Assembly: GCA_015066165.1 (NCBI GenBank)
Contig: SVOX01000091.1
Coordinates: 1 to 6,381 of the forward strand
DNA length: 6,381 nucleotides
Direction of reading: 5' to 3'
Source: Oscillospiraceae bacterium
GTDB lineage: Bacteria > Bacillota > Clostridia > Oscillospirales > Acutalibacteraceae
In this document: positions 1 to 6,204 of the stretch, piece after piece
How the letters are laid out: each line of letters begins with the position of its first letter
Position numbering within the stretch: the stretch's first letter is position 1
The notes under the pieces: model-generated
What the model was told of the DNA's origin: nothing
The model's database searches: none
Seen by the model: only the letters and a program-made list of their open reading frames with translations
Made by a program: the position numbers and the translations under genes

Positions 1-452
1 TGGGCAATACTACCAACTACCACTACTCTGCCGTTTACTGTTTTCAACTGCGGTAACAACTGTTTTATTATGTAATAAGGCGAAAGAAAATTGATTTGAA
101 AAACATTGTCAAACCCCGTATCGCAAATCTTTCTCGGTATGCTGTAAGCACCTGCATTATGAATAAATATATCTATTTTTTCGTTTTTTAACTTTTCGGT
201 TATTGCTTTAACGGTTGAAAAATTCTCTAAATCACAAGTGATACATTTTACCGTTATATCATAAGTTTTTGAAAGATGGTTTGCAAAGTTTTGACTACGC
301 TCATAATTACGGTCCACAAGCAATAAATCGGCACCAAGTTTTGCTAAACAATTACAAAGTTGACGTCCAATACCGCCTGTACTTCCAGTAATTGCAACAG
401 TTTTATTTTTTAGAGTTGAAGTATATAATTGTAACCATTTTAAAACTCTCAT
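1..452 (-). CDS. Short-chain dehydrogenase/reductase (SDR), N-terminal part, cut by the left window edge
   Basis: An open frame starts at ATG 450-452 and runs without a stop to the left edge, giving 150 residues with the C-terminus missing. It has the classical SDR Rossmann layout: glycine-rich cofactor loop TGSTGGIGR (residues 22-30), an acidic-basic pair DR at the end of strand 2 (47-48), a CDL motif (73-75) near the adenine site, the NAG motif (99-101, HNAGAY), the structural Asn in QINFLSPYY (121) and a serine in VVVVGSIA (148) in the place of the catalytic Ser. The catalytic YxxxK would lie beyond the edge. The family performs NAD(P)H-dependent oxidation or reduction of alcohols and carbonyls. 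The layout recalls retinol-dehydrogenase-like SDRs, but the substrate cannot be read. There is no signal peptide; a cytoplasmic protein is expected. A GGGGG run 7-11 nt before the ATG can serve as ribosome binding site. The gene follows the LCP-like gene by 45 nt. Family confidence is high, function unknown. Confidence 0.88.
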   Translation of the reverse strand, partial: MRVLKWLQLYTSTLKNKTVAITGSTGGIGRQLCNCLAKLGADLLLVDRNYERSQNFANHLSKTYDITVKCITCDLENFSTVKAITEKLKNEKIDIFIHNAGAYSIPRKICDTGFDNVFQINFLSPYYIIKQLLPQLKTVNGRVVVVGSIA

Positions 453-476
453 TCTTATCCCCCAACCTTTTTAATA

Positions 477-505
477 AATATACCACAAAAAATTCATCTA
501 ATCAA
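477..505 (-). promoter_or_regulatory. Candidate sigma-A promoter with extended -10 for the SDR gene
   Basis: Read on the minus strand, TTGATT (500-505, four of six matches to TTGACA) is followed by a 17-nt spacer and TATATT (477-482, five of six matches to TATAAT). A TG dinucleotide at 484-485 creates an extended -10 (TGGTATATT). The predicted transcript start near 469-471 would leave a short leader before the SDR start at 452 with the GGGGG ribosome binding site. The -35 box overlaps the end of the upstream LCP-like gene. The region is AT-rich, so chance matches are common, but correct spacing plus the TG motif raises this above background. Confidence 0.5.
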
Positions 506-1094
506 TTATTTTAAGATTTCTTGAAATATTTCCTAATTCATCTGCCCAAAAGTAACAGTCGGGTATTGTTAAATTAGTATTACTGTTTTCAATTATATTT
601 GCAAAAAAATCAAGTGCTACGCCGTTTTGGCTTATCTTTTGGCATATTTGCTCTATAATAGGTCGTTTTAATTCATTTCCAACATTATAAATCTCTGCAA
701 TTTGAATACCTGTATATCTATATTTTTGTTGCTTAATTTCAAGTTCAATTCCGCCAACATAATCTACCATATCGCTTAAAATGTTATAATCTCCGCTAAC
801 GTTAAAATCTACGCTATAACCGTATATTTCGTTTTTTAATTCTTCTTCTGGGAAAATTGAAACTAACAATTCATTATTTTCAAAATCTAAATAAAAGAAT
901 GTTTTATCGCCATCTATTTCAAGCAAAATCCCTTTATTTTCACAAGTTTGCTGTTTATAAGGCACGTTTTTTATTTCGTTTTGAGCAGGTGCTAAATTTT
1001 TTTGCATATAAAAATACCCTATTCCAATTAGCACAGCGCAAAACATTGAACTAATAATAAAAGACTTCAAAAACAGTTTGAATTTAGATTTCAT
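498..1094 (-). CDS. Single-pass membrane protein with a degenerate LytR-CpsA-Psr (LCP)-like domain
   Basis: A 198-residue protein ending at TAG. I chose ATG 1092-1094, which has GGGTGA just upstream; a TTG four codons earlier (1104-1106) is possible but has a poorer site. Residues 1-10 are basic (MKSKFKLFLK), followed by a hydrophobic segment at about 11-30, suggesting an N-terminal membrane anchor with the rest outside the cell. The soluble part follows the LCP pattern by eye. LLVSIFPEE (76-84) sits where LCP proteins have SIPRDT. SVDFNVSGDYNILSDMVDYVGGIELEI (94-120) matches the region of LVDALGGVEVDV. YTGIQIAEIY (127-136) matches LNGxQALxY, and LKRPIIEQICQKI (142-154) matches the helix after the RxRQ motif. 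LCP enzymes attach wall polymers such as teichoic acids to peptidoglycan. Here the SIPRD Arg/Asp and the Y-x-R-x-R arginines are absent, and the protein is shorter than usual (LCP proteins are typically around 300 residues or more), so a non-catalytic role is likely. No lipobox is seen. The assignment is inference. Confidence 0.72.
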   Translation of the reverse strand: MKSKFKLFLKSFIISSMFCAVLIGIGYFYMQKNLAPAQNEIKNVPYKQQTCENKGILLEIDGDKTFFYLDFENNELLVSIFPEEELKNEIYGYSVDFNVSGDYNILSDMVDYVGGIELEIKQQKYRYTGIQIAEIYNVGNELKRPIIEQICQKISQNGVALDFFANIIENSNTNLTIPDCYFWADELGNISRNLKIID

Positions 1095-1121
1095 AAAATC
1101 ACCCAAATTATTATTTCCAAA
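1095..1121 (-). other. Short leader between the ftsH terminator and the LCP-like gene
   Basis: This AT-rich stretch holds the likely ribosome binding site GGGTGA of the membrane protein. On the minus strand an AATAAT hexamer (five of six matches to a -10 box) lies in it, but no acceptable -35 box is found 16-18 nt upstream, because that position falls inside the terminator hairpin. The gene may therefore depend on a weak promoter here or on read-through of the terminator. Confidence 0.3.
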
Positions 1122-1157
1122 AACAAAAAGGTTATTCTTGCGAATAACCTTTTTTAA
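1122..1157 (-). terminator. Intrinsic terminator after ftsH (symmetric, possibly bidirectional)
   Basis: A perfect 13-bp inverted repeat (1125-1137 with 1142-1154; core GGTTATTC/GAATAACC) closes on a 4-nt loop. On the minus strand the hairpin begins three bases after the ftsH stop codon and is followed by TTTTTG plus further T residues, the form of a rho-independent terminator. On the plus strand it also ends in a T run, so it could act both ways, although no converging gene is seen here. It marks the 3' end of the rplI-dnaB-tilS-hpt-ftsH unit. Confidence 0.92.
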
Positions 1158-2993
1158 TTATTGTTCCATAATAGTTCTAAATTCGTCACCGCTGATTTTT
1201 TCTTTTTCAAAAAGAACTTTTGCAGTTTCGTGAAGTTTAGGCATTGCTTTTTCAAGTAATTCCAATGCTTTTTTGTATTGGTTCATAACAATACTTTCAA
1301 TTTCTTCATCAATAATTGCCGCAGTTTTTTGCGAGTAATTAGGATTAGAAGCAAAGTCACGTCCCAAGAAAACTTCGTTTTGGTCGTTACCGTAAACCAC
1401 AAGACCTAACTTATCACTCATACCAAAGCGAGTAACAATTGAACGAGCCAAATCGGTTGCACGTTCAATATCGTTAGAAGCACCTGTGCAAACGTCGTCT
1501 TGAGTGAGTTGTTCAGCAGCGCGTCCGCCCAAAAGTGAACAAATATCTTCAAGCATTTTATTTTTAGAAACGTGACCTCTTTCACCGTCAGGCATATACA
1601 TTGTATAACCTGCCGCCATTCCACGTTTGATAATTGAAATTTGATGAACCGGATCTTGCGTTGGCAAGAAATAAGAAACGATTGCATGACCTGCTTCGTG
1701 ATAAGCAGTAATCATTTTATCTTTTTCACTTACAACGTGAGATTTCTTTTCGCTACCCATCACAACTTTTATTGTTGCTTCATCAACTTCTTGTTGAGTA
1801 ATTGCTTTTTTACCGTTACGAACAGCCAAAAGCGCCGATTCATTAAGCAAGTTTTCAAGGTCGGCACCGGTAAAGCCCGAAGTGTTATGAGCAATAGTTT
1901 TAAGGTTAACGTCGGGGCCTAATGGCTTACCGCGTGAATGAACCTTTAAAATTTCTTCTCTGCCCTTAACGTCGGGGTAACCAACTGTGATTTGACGGTC
2001 AAAACGGCCAGGTCTTAAGAGTGCCTTATCAAGTATATCCGGGCGGTTGGTTGCGGCTATTACAATAACACCTTCGTTAATACCAAAACCGTCCATTTCT
2101 ACAAGTAATTGGTTAAGGGTTTGCTCACGTTCGTCGTGACCGCCGCCAAGACCTGCGCCACGTTGACGGCCAACAGCATCTATTTCATCAATAAATATAA
2201 TTGCAGGGGCTTCTTTTTTTGCTTCTGAAAACAAATCTCTCACACGTGAAGCACCAACACCAACATAAAGTTCAACAAAATCAGAACCCGAAATTGAGAA
2301 GAACGGAACATCGGCTTCACCTGCAACAGCACGGGCTAATAGAGTTTTACCTGTACCCGGAGGGCCAACTAAAAGAACACCTTTTGGAATACGAGCGCCA
2401 AGTTCGTTAAACTTTTTGGGGTCTTTAAGGAAGTCAACAATTTCACTCATTTCTTCCTTTTCTTCATCGGCACCCGCAACGTCGGCAAAGGTTGTTTTAC
2501 GGCGTTTATCGGCTTTTTTGGCTCTTGATTTTCCAAAGCCCATTGTTCTGTCGGCACCCATTGTGTTGCTCATTCGCTTAGTCATTAAGAATAAGAAAAT
2601 TATAAGAGCGCCTGTCATTAAAACAGTTGGCAAAATTCTTGAAATCCAAGCACCGCCGCTACCACGTTCGTAGTCATATTTAATTTCGTTTTCAGTGCCT
2701 TTGTTTGCTTCATTAATTTCAGTAACGGCTTTGTTAATGTCGTTATAGAAAATGTTTGTATCGGCAACGGTATAACGGTAATAATTACCGTCGGCACGAA
2801 GTTTATAAACCAACTGACCGCTATACAAATTCAATTGATATTCCGACACCTGATTGTCTTTAATTAAGTTAACAATCTCATAATACTTTTTTTGGGCAGT
2901 GCTTTTGTTTAAAGTTGAAATAGCGGTTATTGATAATATAAGAATAATAGGTATTCCTATATACAAAAGCACACTTTTTAAATTCTTTTTCAA
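1158..2993 (-). CDS. ftsH: ATP-dependent zinc metalloprotease FtsH
   Basis: A 611-residue membrane-bound AAA+ protease that unfolds and degrades membrane and short-lived cytosolic proteins as a hexamer. Order of parts: TM1 (about 7-26), a short extracytoplasmic FtsH_ext domain (about 30-115), TM2 (about 116-137), AAA+ ATPase, then M41 peptidase. Visible motifs are Walker A GPPGTGKT (210-217), pore loop YVGVGASR (243-250), Walker B IIFIDEID (265-272), sensor ATNRPD (314-319), RPGRFDR with arginine-finger candidates (327-333), zinc site HEAGH (432-436) and the third-ligand Asp in GASNDIERAT (508). The start is TTG (2991-2993): GGAG lies 7 nt upstream, and the first in-frame Met is only at residue 126, after TM1. 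Length is normal for the family. The order tilS-hpt-ftsH is conserved in Firmicutes. The gene follows hpt by 18 nt and ends at a strong terminator. Confidence 0.98.
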   Translation of the reverse strand: MKKNLKSVLLYIGIPIILILSITAISTLNKSTAQKKYYEIVNLIKDNQVSEYQLNLYSGQLVYKLRADGNYYRYTVADTNIFYNDINKAVTEINEANKGTENEIKYDYERGSGGAWISRILPTVLMTGALIIFLFLMTKRMSNTMGADRTMGFGKSRAKKADKRRKTTFADVAGADEEKEEMSEIVDFLKDPKKFNELGARIPKGVLLVGPPGTGKTLLARAVAGEADVPFFSISGSDFVELYVGVGASRVRDLFSEAKKEAPAIIFIDEIDAVGRQRGAGLGGGHDEREQTLNQLLVEMDGFGINEGVIVIAATNRPDILDKALLRPGRFDRQITVGYPDVKGREEILKVHSRGKPLGPDVNLKTIAHNTSGFTGADLENLLNESALLAVRNGKKAITQQEVDEATIKVVMGSEKKSHVVSEKDKMITAYHEAGHAIVSYFLPTQDPVHQISIIKRGMAAGYTMYMPDGERGHVSKNKMLEDICSLLGGRAAEQLTQDDVCTGASNDIERATDLARSIVTRFGMSDKLGLVVYGNDQNEVFLGRDFASNPNYSQKTAAIIDEEIESIVMNQYKKALELLEKAMPKLHETAKVLFEKEKISGDEFRTIMEQ

Positions 2994-3007
2994 AGGTTTT
3001 CTCCTTT
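2991..3007 (-). promoter_or_regulatory. Ribosome binding site and TTG start of ftsH, within a small inverted repeat
   Basis: On the minus strand AAAGGAG (3001-3007) precedes the TTG start (2991-2993) with 7 nt between GGAG and TTG, an ideal distance that decides the start. AAAGG (3003-3007) can also pair with CCTTT (2992-2996) across a 6-nt loop. This 5-bp hairpin would cover part of the ribosome binding site and the first bases of the start codon. The hairpin is short and may be chance; the ribosome binding site itself is secure. Confidence 0.7.
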
Positions 3008-3011
3008 CCCG

Positions 3012-3545
3012 TTATGCATATACTTCGGGAGAAAGTACTGCAACAAAGGGTAAATTTCTATATTTTTCATTATAATCAAGTCCGTAGCCAACAACAAACT
3101 CATCAGGTACTACCTTGCCAACATATTCGGCATTGATATCTGCCTTATGGTTGGTGGGTTTGTCAAGAAAAGCACAAACTTTAATGCTGTTTGCCTTACG
3201 GTCTTCAAGCACTTTTTTAAGATAAGAAAGTGTAAGACCAGAATCTAAAATATCTTCAACTATTAGTATGTCATAACCTTCAGGATTTACGTCTAAATCT
3301 TTTTTGAAATTTACGTGACCTGAAGTTTTAACACCGTCATACGAAGAAACCGACAAAAAATCTATCGAGCAGTCACAAGTAATCTCACGCATAAGGTCAG
3401 CAAGGAATACCACCGCACCTTTAAGTACGCTGACAAGCAAAAGTTTTTTGCCTTCATAATCTTTTGAGATTTCCTTACCTAAACGTTCACAAATTTCTTT
3501 AATTTCTTCCTTTGATACAAGTATTTCTTTAAAATCTTTATTCAT
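3012..3545 (-). CDS. hpt: Hypoxanthine(-guanine) phosphoribosyltransferase
   Basis: A 177-residue purine salvage enzyme that joins hypoxanthine (and usually guanine) to PRPP, giving IMP or GMP and pyrophosphate, in the cytoplasm. Motifs in order: LKGAVVFLADL (41-51) with the Lys-Gly pyrophosphate-binding loop; SSYDG (67-71) in the flexible loop that closes over the active site; the PRPP-binding signature VEDILDSGLTL (96-106) with the two acidic residues and the general-base Asp; the base-binding segment VPDEFVVGYGLDY (136-148); and the usual bacterial C-terminus LPFVAVLSPEVY. The length is standard. The ATG (3543-3545) has a strong GGAGG (3554-3558) 8 nt upstream and overlaps the tilS end by 8 nt, so the two are probably translationally coupled. 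In some Firmicutes (Listeria, from memory) TilS and Hpt are fused; here they are separate frames. The symbol hprT is also used. Confidence 0.97.
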   Translation of the reverse strand: MNKDFKEILVSKEEIKEICERLGKEISKDYEGKKLLLVSVLKGAVVFLADLMREITCDCSIDFLSVSSYDGVKTSGHVNFKKDLDVNPEGYDILIVEDILDSGLTLSYLKKVLEDRKANSIKVCAFLDKPTNHKADINAEYVGKVVPDEFVVGYGLDYNEKYRNLPFVAVLSPEVYA

Positions 3546-4830
3546 TAATACTTCCTCCGCTTAAAGTTTCTATTTTGTAAATTCTTTTTGTTGTATCATC
3601 AACCGCACATCTGTTTGATACACCAATTTTATAAACCCATATCACACCCATATCATCTGCTATAACAGGCAAATTTTCACGTTCGTCTAAAGGAATTTTA
3701 AACTCGGTAAAAAGTTTTTTGAGTGTTTTTGTATATTTACTGCCGTAAAGACGCATTTTATCGCCTTCACAACGGGTTCTCACTTGTAACTTGCCTTCTA
3801 TCTTATCACAATCAATCATATTATTTGAGAACAAATTATTAACATTTTGAATTTTGCTTAAATTTACAACAAAATTTTTTTGATTTATTTCGCCGTCGGT
3901 AATTTTTAAAGTTTTGTTTTCAACTACCGCATATAAATCATTTGGCAAATTAACTTTTGCGTTATCGCACAAGCAAGCGTTAAAAATTTCGTTTATATGA
4001 TGATTTTCAAGTCTGATTTCAGGATAGCAAATATTAAAATATTCAATTATTACACGTTTTGCAACCGCTGTTTCAAGTGAAACAAAATCAACCAAATTAA
4101 GTGCATCTTCTTTTTCAAAAGAAAATAAAAATTCATTTGCCTTTTTTTCAAGATAAAAATTATCTTCCGACAAACTAACCGCCGTTTTAACAGCGCTGTT
4201 TTCAACGTTTGGGTTAATTTCTTTTAAAATTGGAATAACGTTATGGCGTATTTTGTTTCGAGAATAATCGTCTGACAAATTTGTACTGTCAGTAACAAAT
4301 GAAAGATTATTATCACTGCAATATTTTTCGATATCTTGCCTTGTGCAAAAAATAACGGGACGAATTATATTACTGCGCTTTGGTGGTATTCCGCAAAGAC
4401 CTTTTAGTGCAGTTCCGCGTGTCAAATTGAAAATCAACGTTTCCAAATTATCACTGGCGGTATGCGCCGTTGCAATTTTACCGCCGCACACACGCTCTAA
4501 AAACGCATATCTTAATTCTCTTGCAGCAAGTTCAATGCTTAAGTGATTATCTTTAGCATATTTTGGAACGTCAATTTTTTCGCAAAATAACGTGATATTA
4601 TGTTCTTTACAAAATCTTTTTACAAAGTTTTGGTCACGTTCGGCTTCGTCGCCTCTAATAGAATGATTAAGATGTGCCGCATTTACGGTAATTTGTAACT
4701 CTTCTTTTAAAGAATTTAAACAATGAAGCAATGCCACCGAATCGGCACCGCCCGAAAAAGCAACTGTAACCGTATCACCCTTATCAATTAGCGAAAACTG
4801 ACGAATAGCCCTTAAAACTAACTCTTTCAT
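3538..4830 (-). CDS. tilS: tRNA(Ile)-lysidine synthetase TilS
   Basis: A 430-residue cytoplasmic enzyme that uses ATP and lysine to turn the wobble cytidine (C34) of tRNA-Ile(CAU) into lysidine, switching decoding from AUG to AUA; it is normally essential. The N-terminal PP-loop ATPase shows SGGADS (26-31), AHLNHSIRGDEAERD (52-66), TAHTASDNLETLIFNLTRGT (121-140), DSTN (181-184) and RNKIRH (191-196). A more divergent middle region follows, then the TilS C-terminal domain (about 350-422) with VRTRCEGDKMRL and KKLFTEFKIP. I chose ATG 4828-4830 because it overlaps the dnaB stop as TGATG and begins directly at the conserved helix. A TTG 16 codons upstream (4876-4878) would add residues lying over dnaB, with no support. 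No good ribosome binding site sits at normal distance (GGTGGA is 12 nt away), which favours termination-reinitiation from dnaB. Confidence 0.96.
   Translation of the reverse strand: MKELVLRAIRQFSLIDKGDTVTVAFSGGADSVALLHCLNSLKEELQITVNAAHLNHSIRGDEAERDQNFVKRFCKEHNITLFCEKIDVPKYAKDNHLSIELAARELRYAFLERVCGGKIATAHTASDNLETLIFNLTRGTALKGLCGIPPKRSNIIRPVIFCTRQDIEKYCSDNNLSFVTDSTNLSDDYSRNKIRHNVIPILKEINPNVENSAVKTAVSLSEDNFYLEKKANEFLFSFEKEDALNLVDFVSLETAVAKRVIIEYFNICYPEIRLENHHINEIFNACLCDNAKVNLPNDLYAVVENKTLKITDGEINQKNFVVNLSKIQNVNNLFSNNMIDCDKIEGKLQVRTRCEGDKMRLYGSKYTKTLKKLFTEFKIPLDERENLPVIADDMGVIWVYKIGVSNRCAVDDTTKRIYKIETLSGGSINE
3554..3558 (-). promoter_or_regulatory. Strong ribosome binding site of hpt
   Basis: GGAGG on the minus strand, 8 nt before the hpt ATG, lies inside the last codons of tilS. 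It fixes the hpt start even though the two genes overlap, and lets hpt be translated at a high rate independently of tilS. Confidence 0.85.
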
Positions 4831-4832
4831 CA
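4828..4832 (-). promoter_or_regulatory. dnaB/tilS TGATG stop-start overlap
   Basis: On the minus strand the dnaB stop TGA (4830-4832) shares its A with the tilS start ATG (4828-4830). Such overlaps typically allow ribosomes finishing one gene to restart on the next. AGG sits directly before the TGA, too close to act as an ordinary ribosome binding site. Confidence 0.85.
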
Positions 4833-6200
4833 CCTGAACACATCCACCGAAGTAAATCTTGTAAATTGACCGTCCCAATGCATATCAATTGTTCCAATTT
4901 CACCATGACGGTTTTTTGCAACAATACATTCCGCTTTATTTGGATCAGACCTGTCTTCATCATCGGTTTTTTCACTATCATAATAAGTATCACGGTAAAG
5001 GAACAAAACTATATCGGCATCTTGTTCAATAGAGCCCGATTCACGAAGGTCAGAAAGGGCGGGTTTGTGTGATTTGCCTTTTGTTTCGGTACCACGTGAC
5101 AACTGAGCACAAGCAATTACGGGAACCTTAAGTTCTTTTGCCATAATTTTTAAGTTTCGTGTAATTTCAGAAACTTCTTGAACACGGTTTTCGGTTGATT
5201 TGGCAGATTTCATAAGTCCCAAATAGTCAATTACAACCAAATCTACCTGACGCATACGGCGAAGTTTTGCTTTCATTTCGGGTACTGTAATTGCCGAAGT
5301 TTCATCAAAATAAATATTAGATTTAGAAAGATTATCACCTGCTTGCGCTAAGCGTGTCCACTCGTCAGGGGTGAGTTCACCTGTACGAAGTTTCTCGCTT
5401 TTGATACCTGCTTCACTTGAAAGCATACGTTGAGCCAACTGGTCACGAGTCATTTCAAGTGAGAAAAAGCATACCGTTTTACCGGAATTAACCGCAACGT
5501 TACGTGCAATATTAAGCGCAAACGAAGTTTTACCCATACCGGGACGTGCGCCCAAAATAATAAGGTCGGATTTATTAAGACCTGTAATCATTTTATCAAG
5601 GTCACCAATACCCGAAGGAATACCAATGTAATCGTCACGTGTTGCAGGGTCTGCCATTTTAGACAAGCGGTCATAAGTTTCATTTTCAATAACACTTTTA
5701 ATATGTGTAAGACCGCTTACTTCCCTGCCTTGACGAATTTCATAAATTCTTTGCTCGGCATTATCAATAAGTTTTCCTGAATCTTGGGTGTCTTCATTAA
5801 TATCTTTAATTATGCCTTGAGCCGCAGTTAAAAGCGCTCTTGCATAATAGCGTTCACGAATAATGGCAACATATGTAAGCACATTCGCAGCAGAAGGTAC
5901 CGTTTGCACCAACTGTGTAAGATATGCTTTACCGCCGGCATCATCATAAACGCCGTCTTTTTTAAGTTTTTCAAGAAGGGATACAAAATCTATGGTTTGA
6001 CTTAATTCGTACATCGAAGCCACTGCAGTATAAATTTCTTTATGCTGTGGGATATAGAAATAGTCAGTTTTCATAAGAACTGCCACTTCGTTAAGGCATT
6101 GAGGGTCAACAATTATTGAACCCAAAACTGCCTGTTCCGCCTCGACAGAGTACGGAAGACGTGCTCCGTCAAGGTTGTATATTAATTTATCGTCACTCAT
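4830..6200 (-). CDS. dnaB: Replicative DNA helicase DnaB
   Basis: A 456-residue hexameric helicase that moves along single-stranded DNA at the replication fork and engages primase (called DnaC in Bacillus). The N-terminal domain (about 13-115) starts LPYSVEAEQAVLGSII and contains YFYIPQHKEIY; a linker helix follows. The RecA-like C-terminal domain (about 190-456) has Walker A GARPGMGKTS (217-226), the catalytic glutamate motif FSLEM (246-250), Walker B LVVIDYLGLM (321-330), AQLSRG (365-370), the DNA-binding loop region SDLRESGSIEQDADIVLFLYRD (383-404) and the arginine-finger segment KNRHG (429-433). Length matches the family and there is no intein. The start ATG lies 4 nt after the rplI stop, with only a weak GGA 8 nt upstream, so coupling to rplI is likely. 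The rplI-dnaB pairing is widespread in Firmicutes. Confidence 0.98.
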   Translation of the reverse strand: MSDDKLIYNLDGARLPYSVEAEQAVLGSIIVDPQCLNEVAVLMKTDYFYIPQHKEIYTAVASMYELSQTIDFVSLLEKLKKDGVYDDAGGKAYLTQLVQTVPSAANVLTYVAIIRERYYARALLTAAQGIIKDINEDTQDSGKLIDNAEQRIYEIRQGREVSGLTHIKSVIENETYDRLSKMADPATRDDYIGIPSGIGDLDKMITGLNKSDLIILGARPGMGKTSFALNIARNVAVNSGKTVCFFSLEMTRDQLAQRMLSSEAGIKSEKLRTGELTPDEWTRLAQAGDNLSKSNIYFDETSAITVPEMKAKLRRMRQVDLVVIDYLGLMKSAKSTENRVQEVSEITRNLKIMAKELKVPVIACAQLSRGTETKGKSHKPALSDLRESGSIEQDADIVLFLYRDTYYDSEKTDDEDRSDPNKAECIVAKNRHGEIGTIDMHWDGQFTRFTSVDVFR

Positions 6201-6204
6201 TTTA

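Noticed and set aside
1095..1160. Replication origin, CRISPR repeat, riboswitch or small RNA in the intergenic gap
   Set aside because: Only one inverted repeat of terminator form is present; no repeat series, DnaA box cluster or larger fold is seen.
1418..1687. Second minus-strand frame inside ftsH, and another at 4784-4993 over the dnaB/tilS junction
   Set aside because: They are out-of-frame readings of conserved ftsH and dnaB/tilS sequence with no family signal.
1641..1922. Plus-strand open frame inside ftsH, and similar plus-strand frames at 857-1054, 2201-2410, 2416-2673, 4343-4546 and 4866-5072
   Set aside because: All lie opposite well-supported genes, have no recognisable domain and look like antisense shadows of conserved codons.
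3538..3545. TilS-Hpt fusion or frameshift at the junction
   Set aside because: Both genes are full length, with a proper stop, start and strong ribosome binding site; the 8-nt overlap is normal.
4831..4878. Longer tilS start at TTG 4878
   Set aside because: It would add 16 residues wholly inside dnaB, with no similarity to TilS; the TGATG start at 4830 fits the family N-terminus.
4830..6200. Phage or plasmid origin of the DnaB gene, or an intein in it
   Set aside because: Normal length, uninterrupted motifs and chromosomal neighbours rplI and tilS indicate the host replicative helicase.
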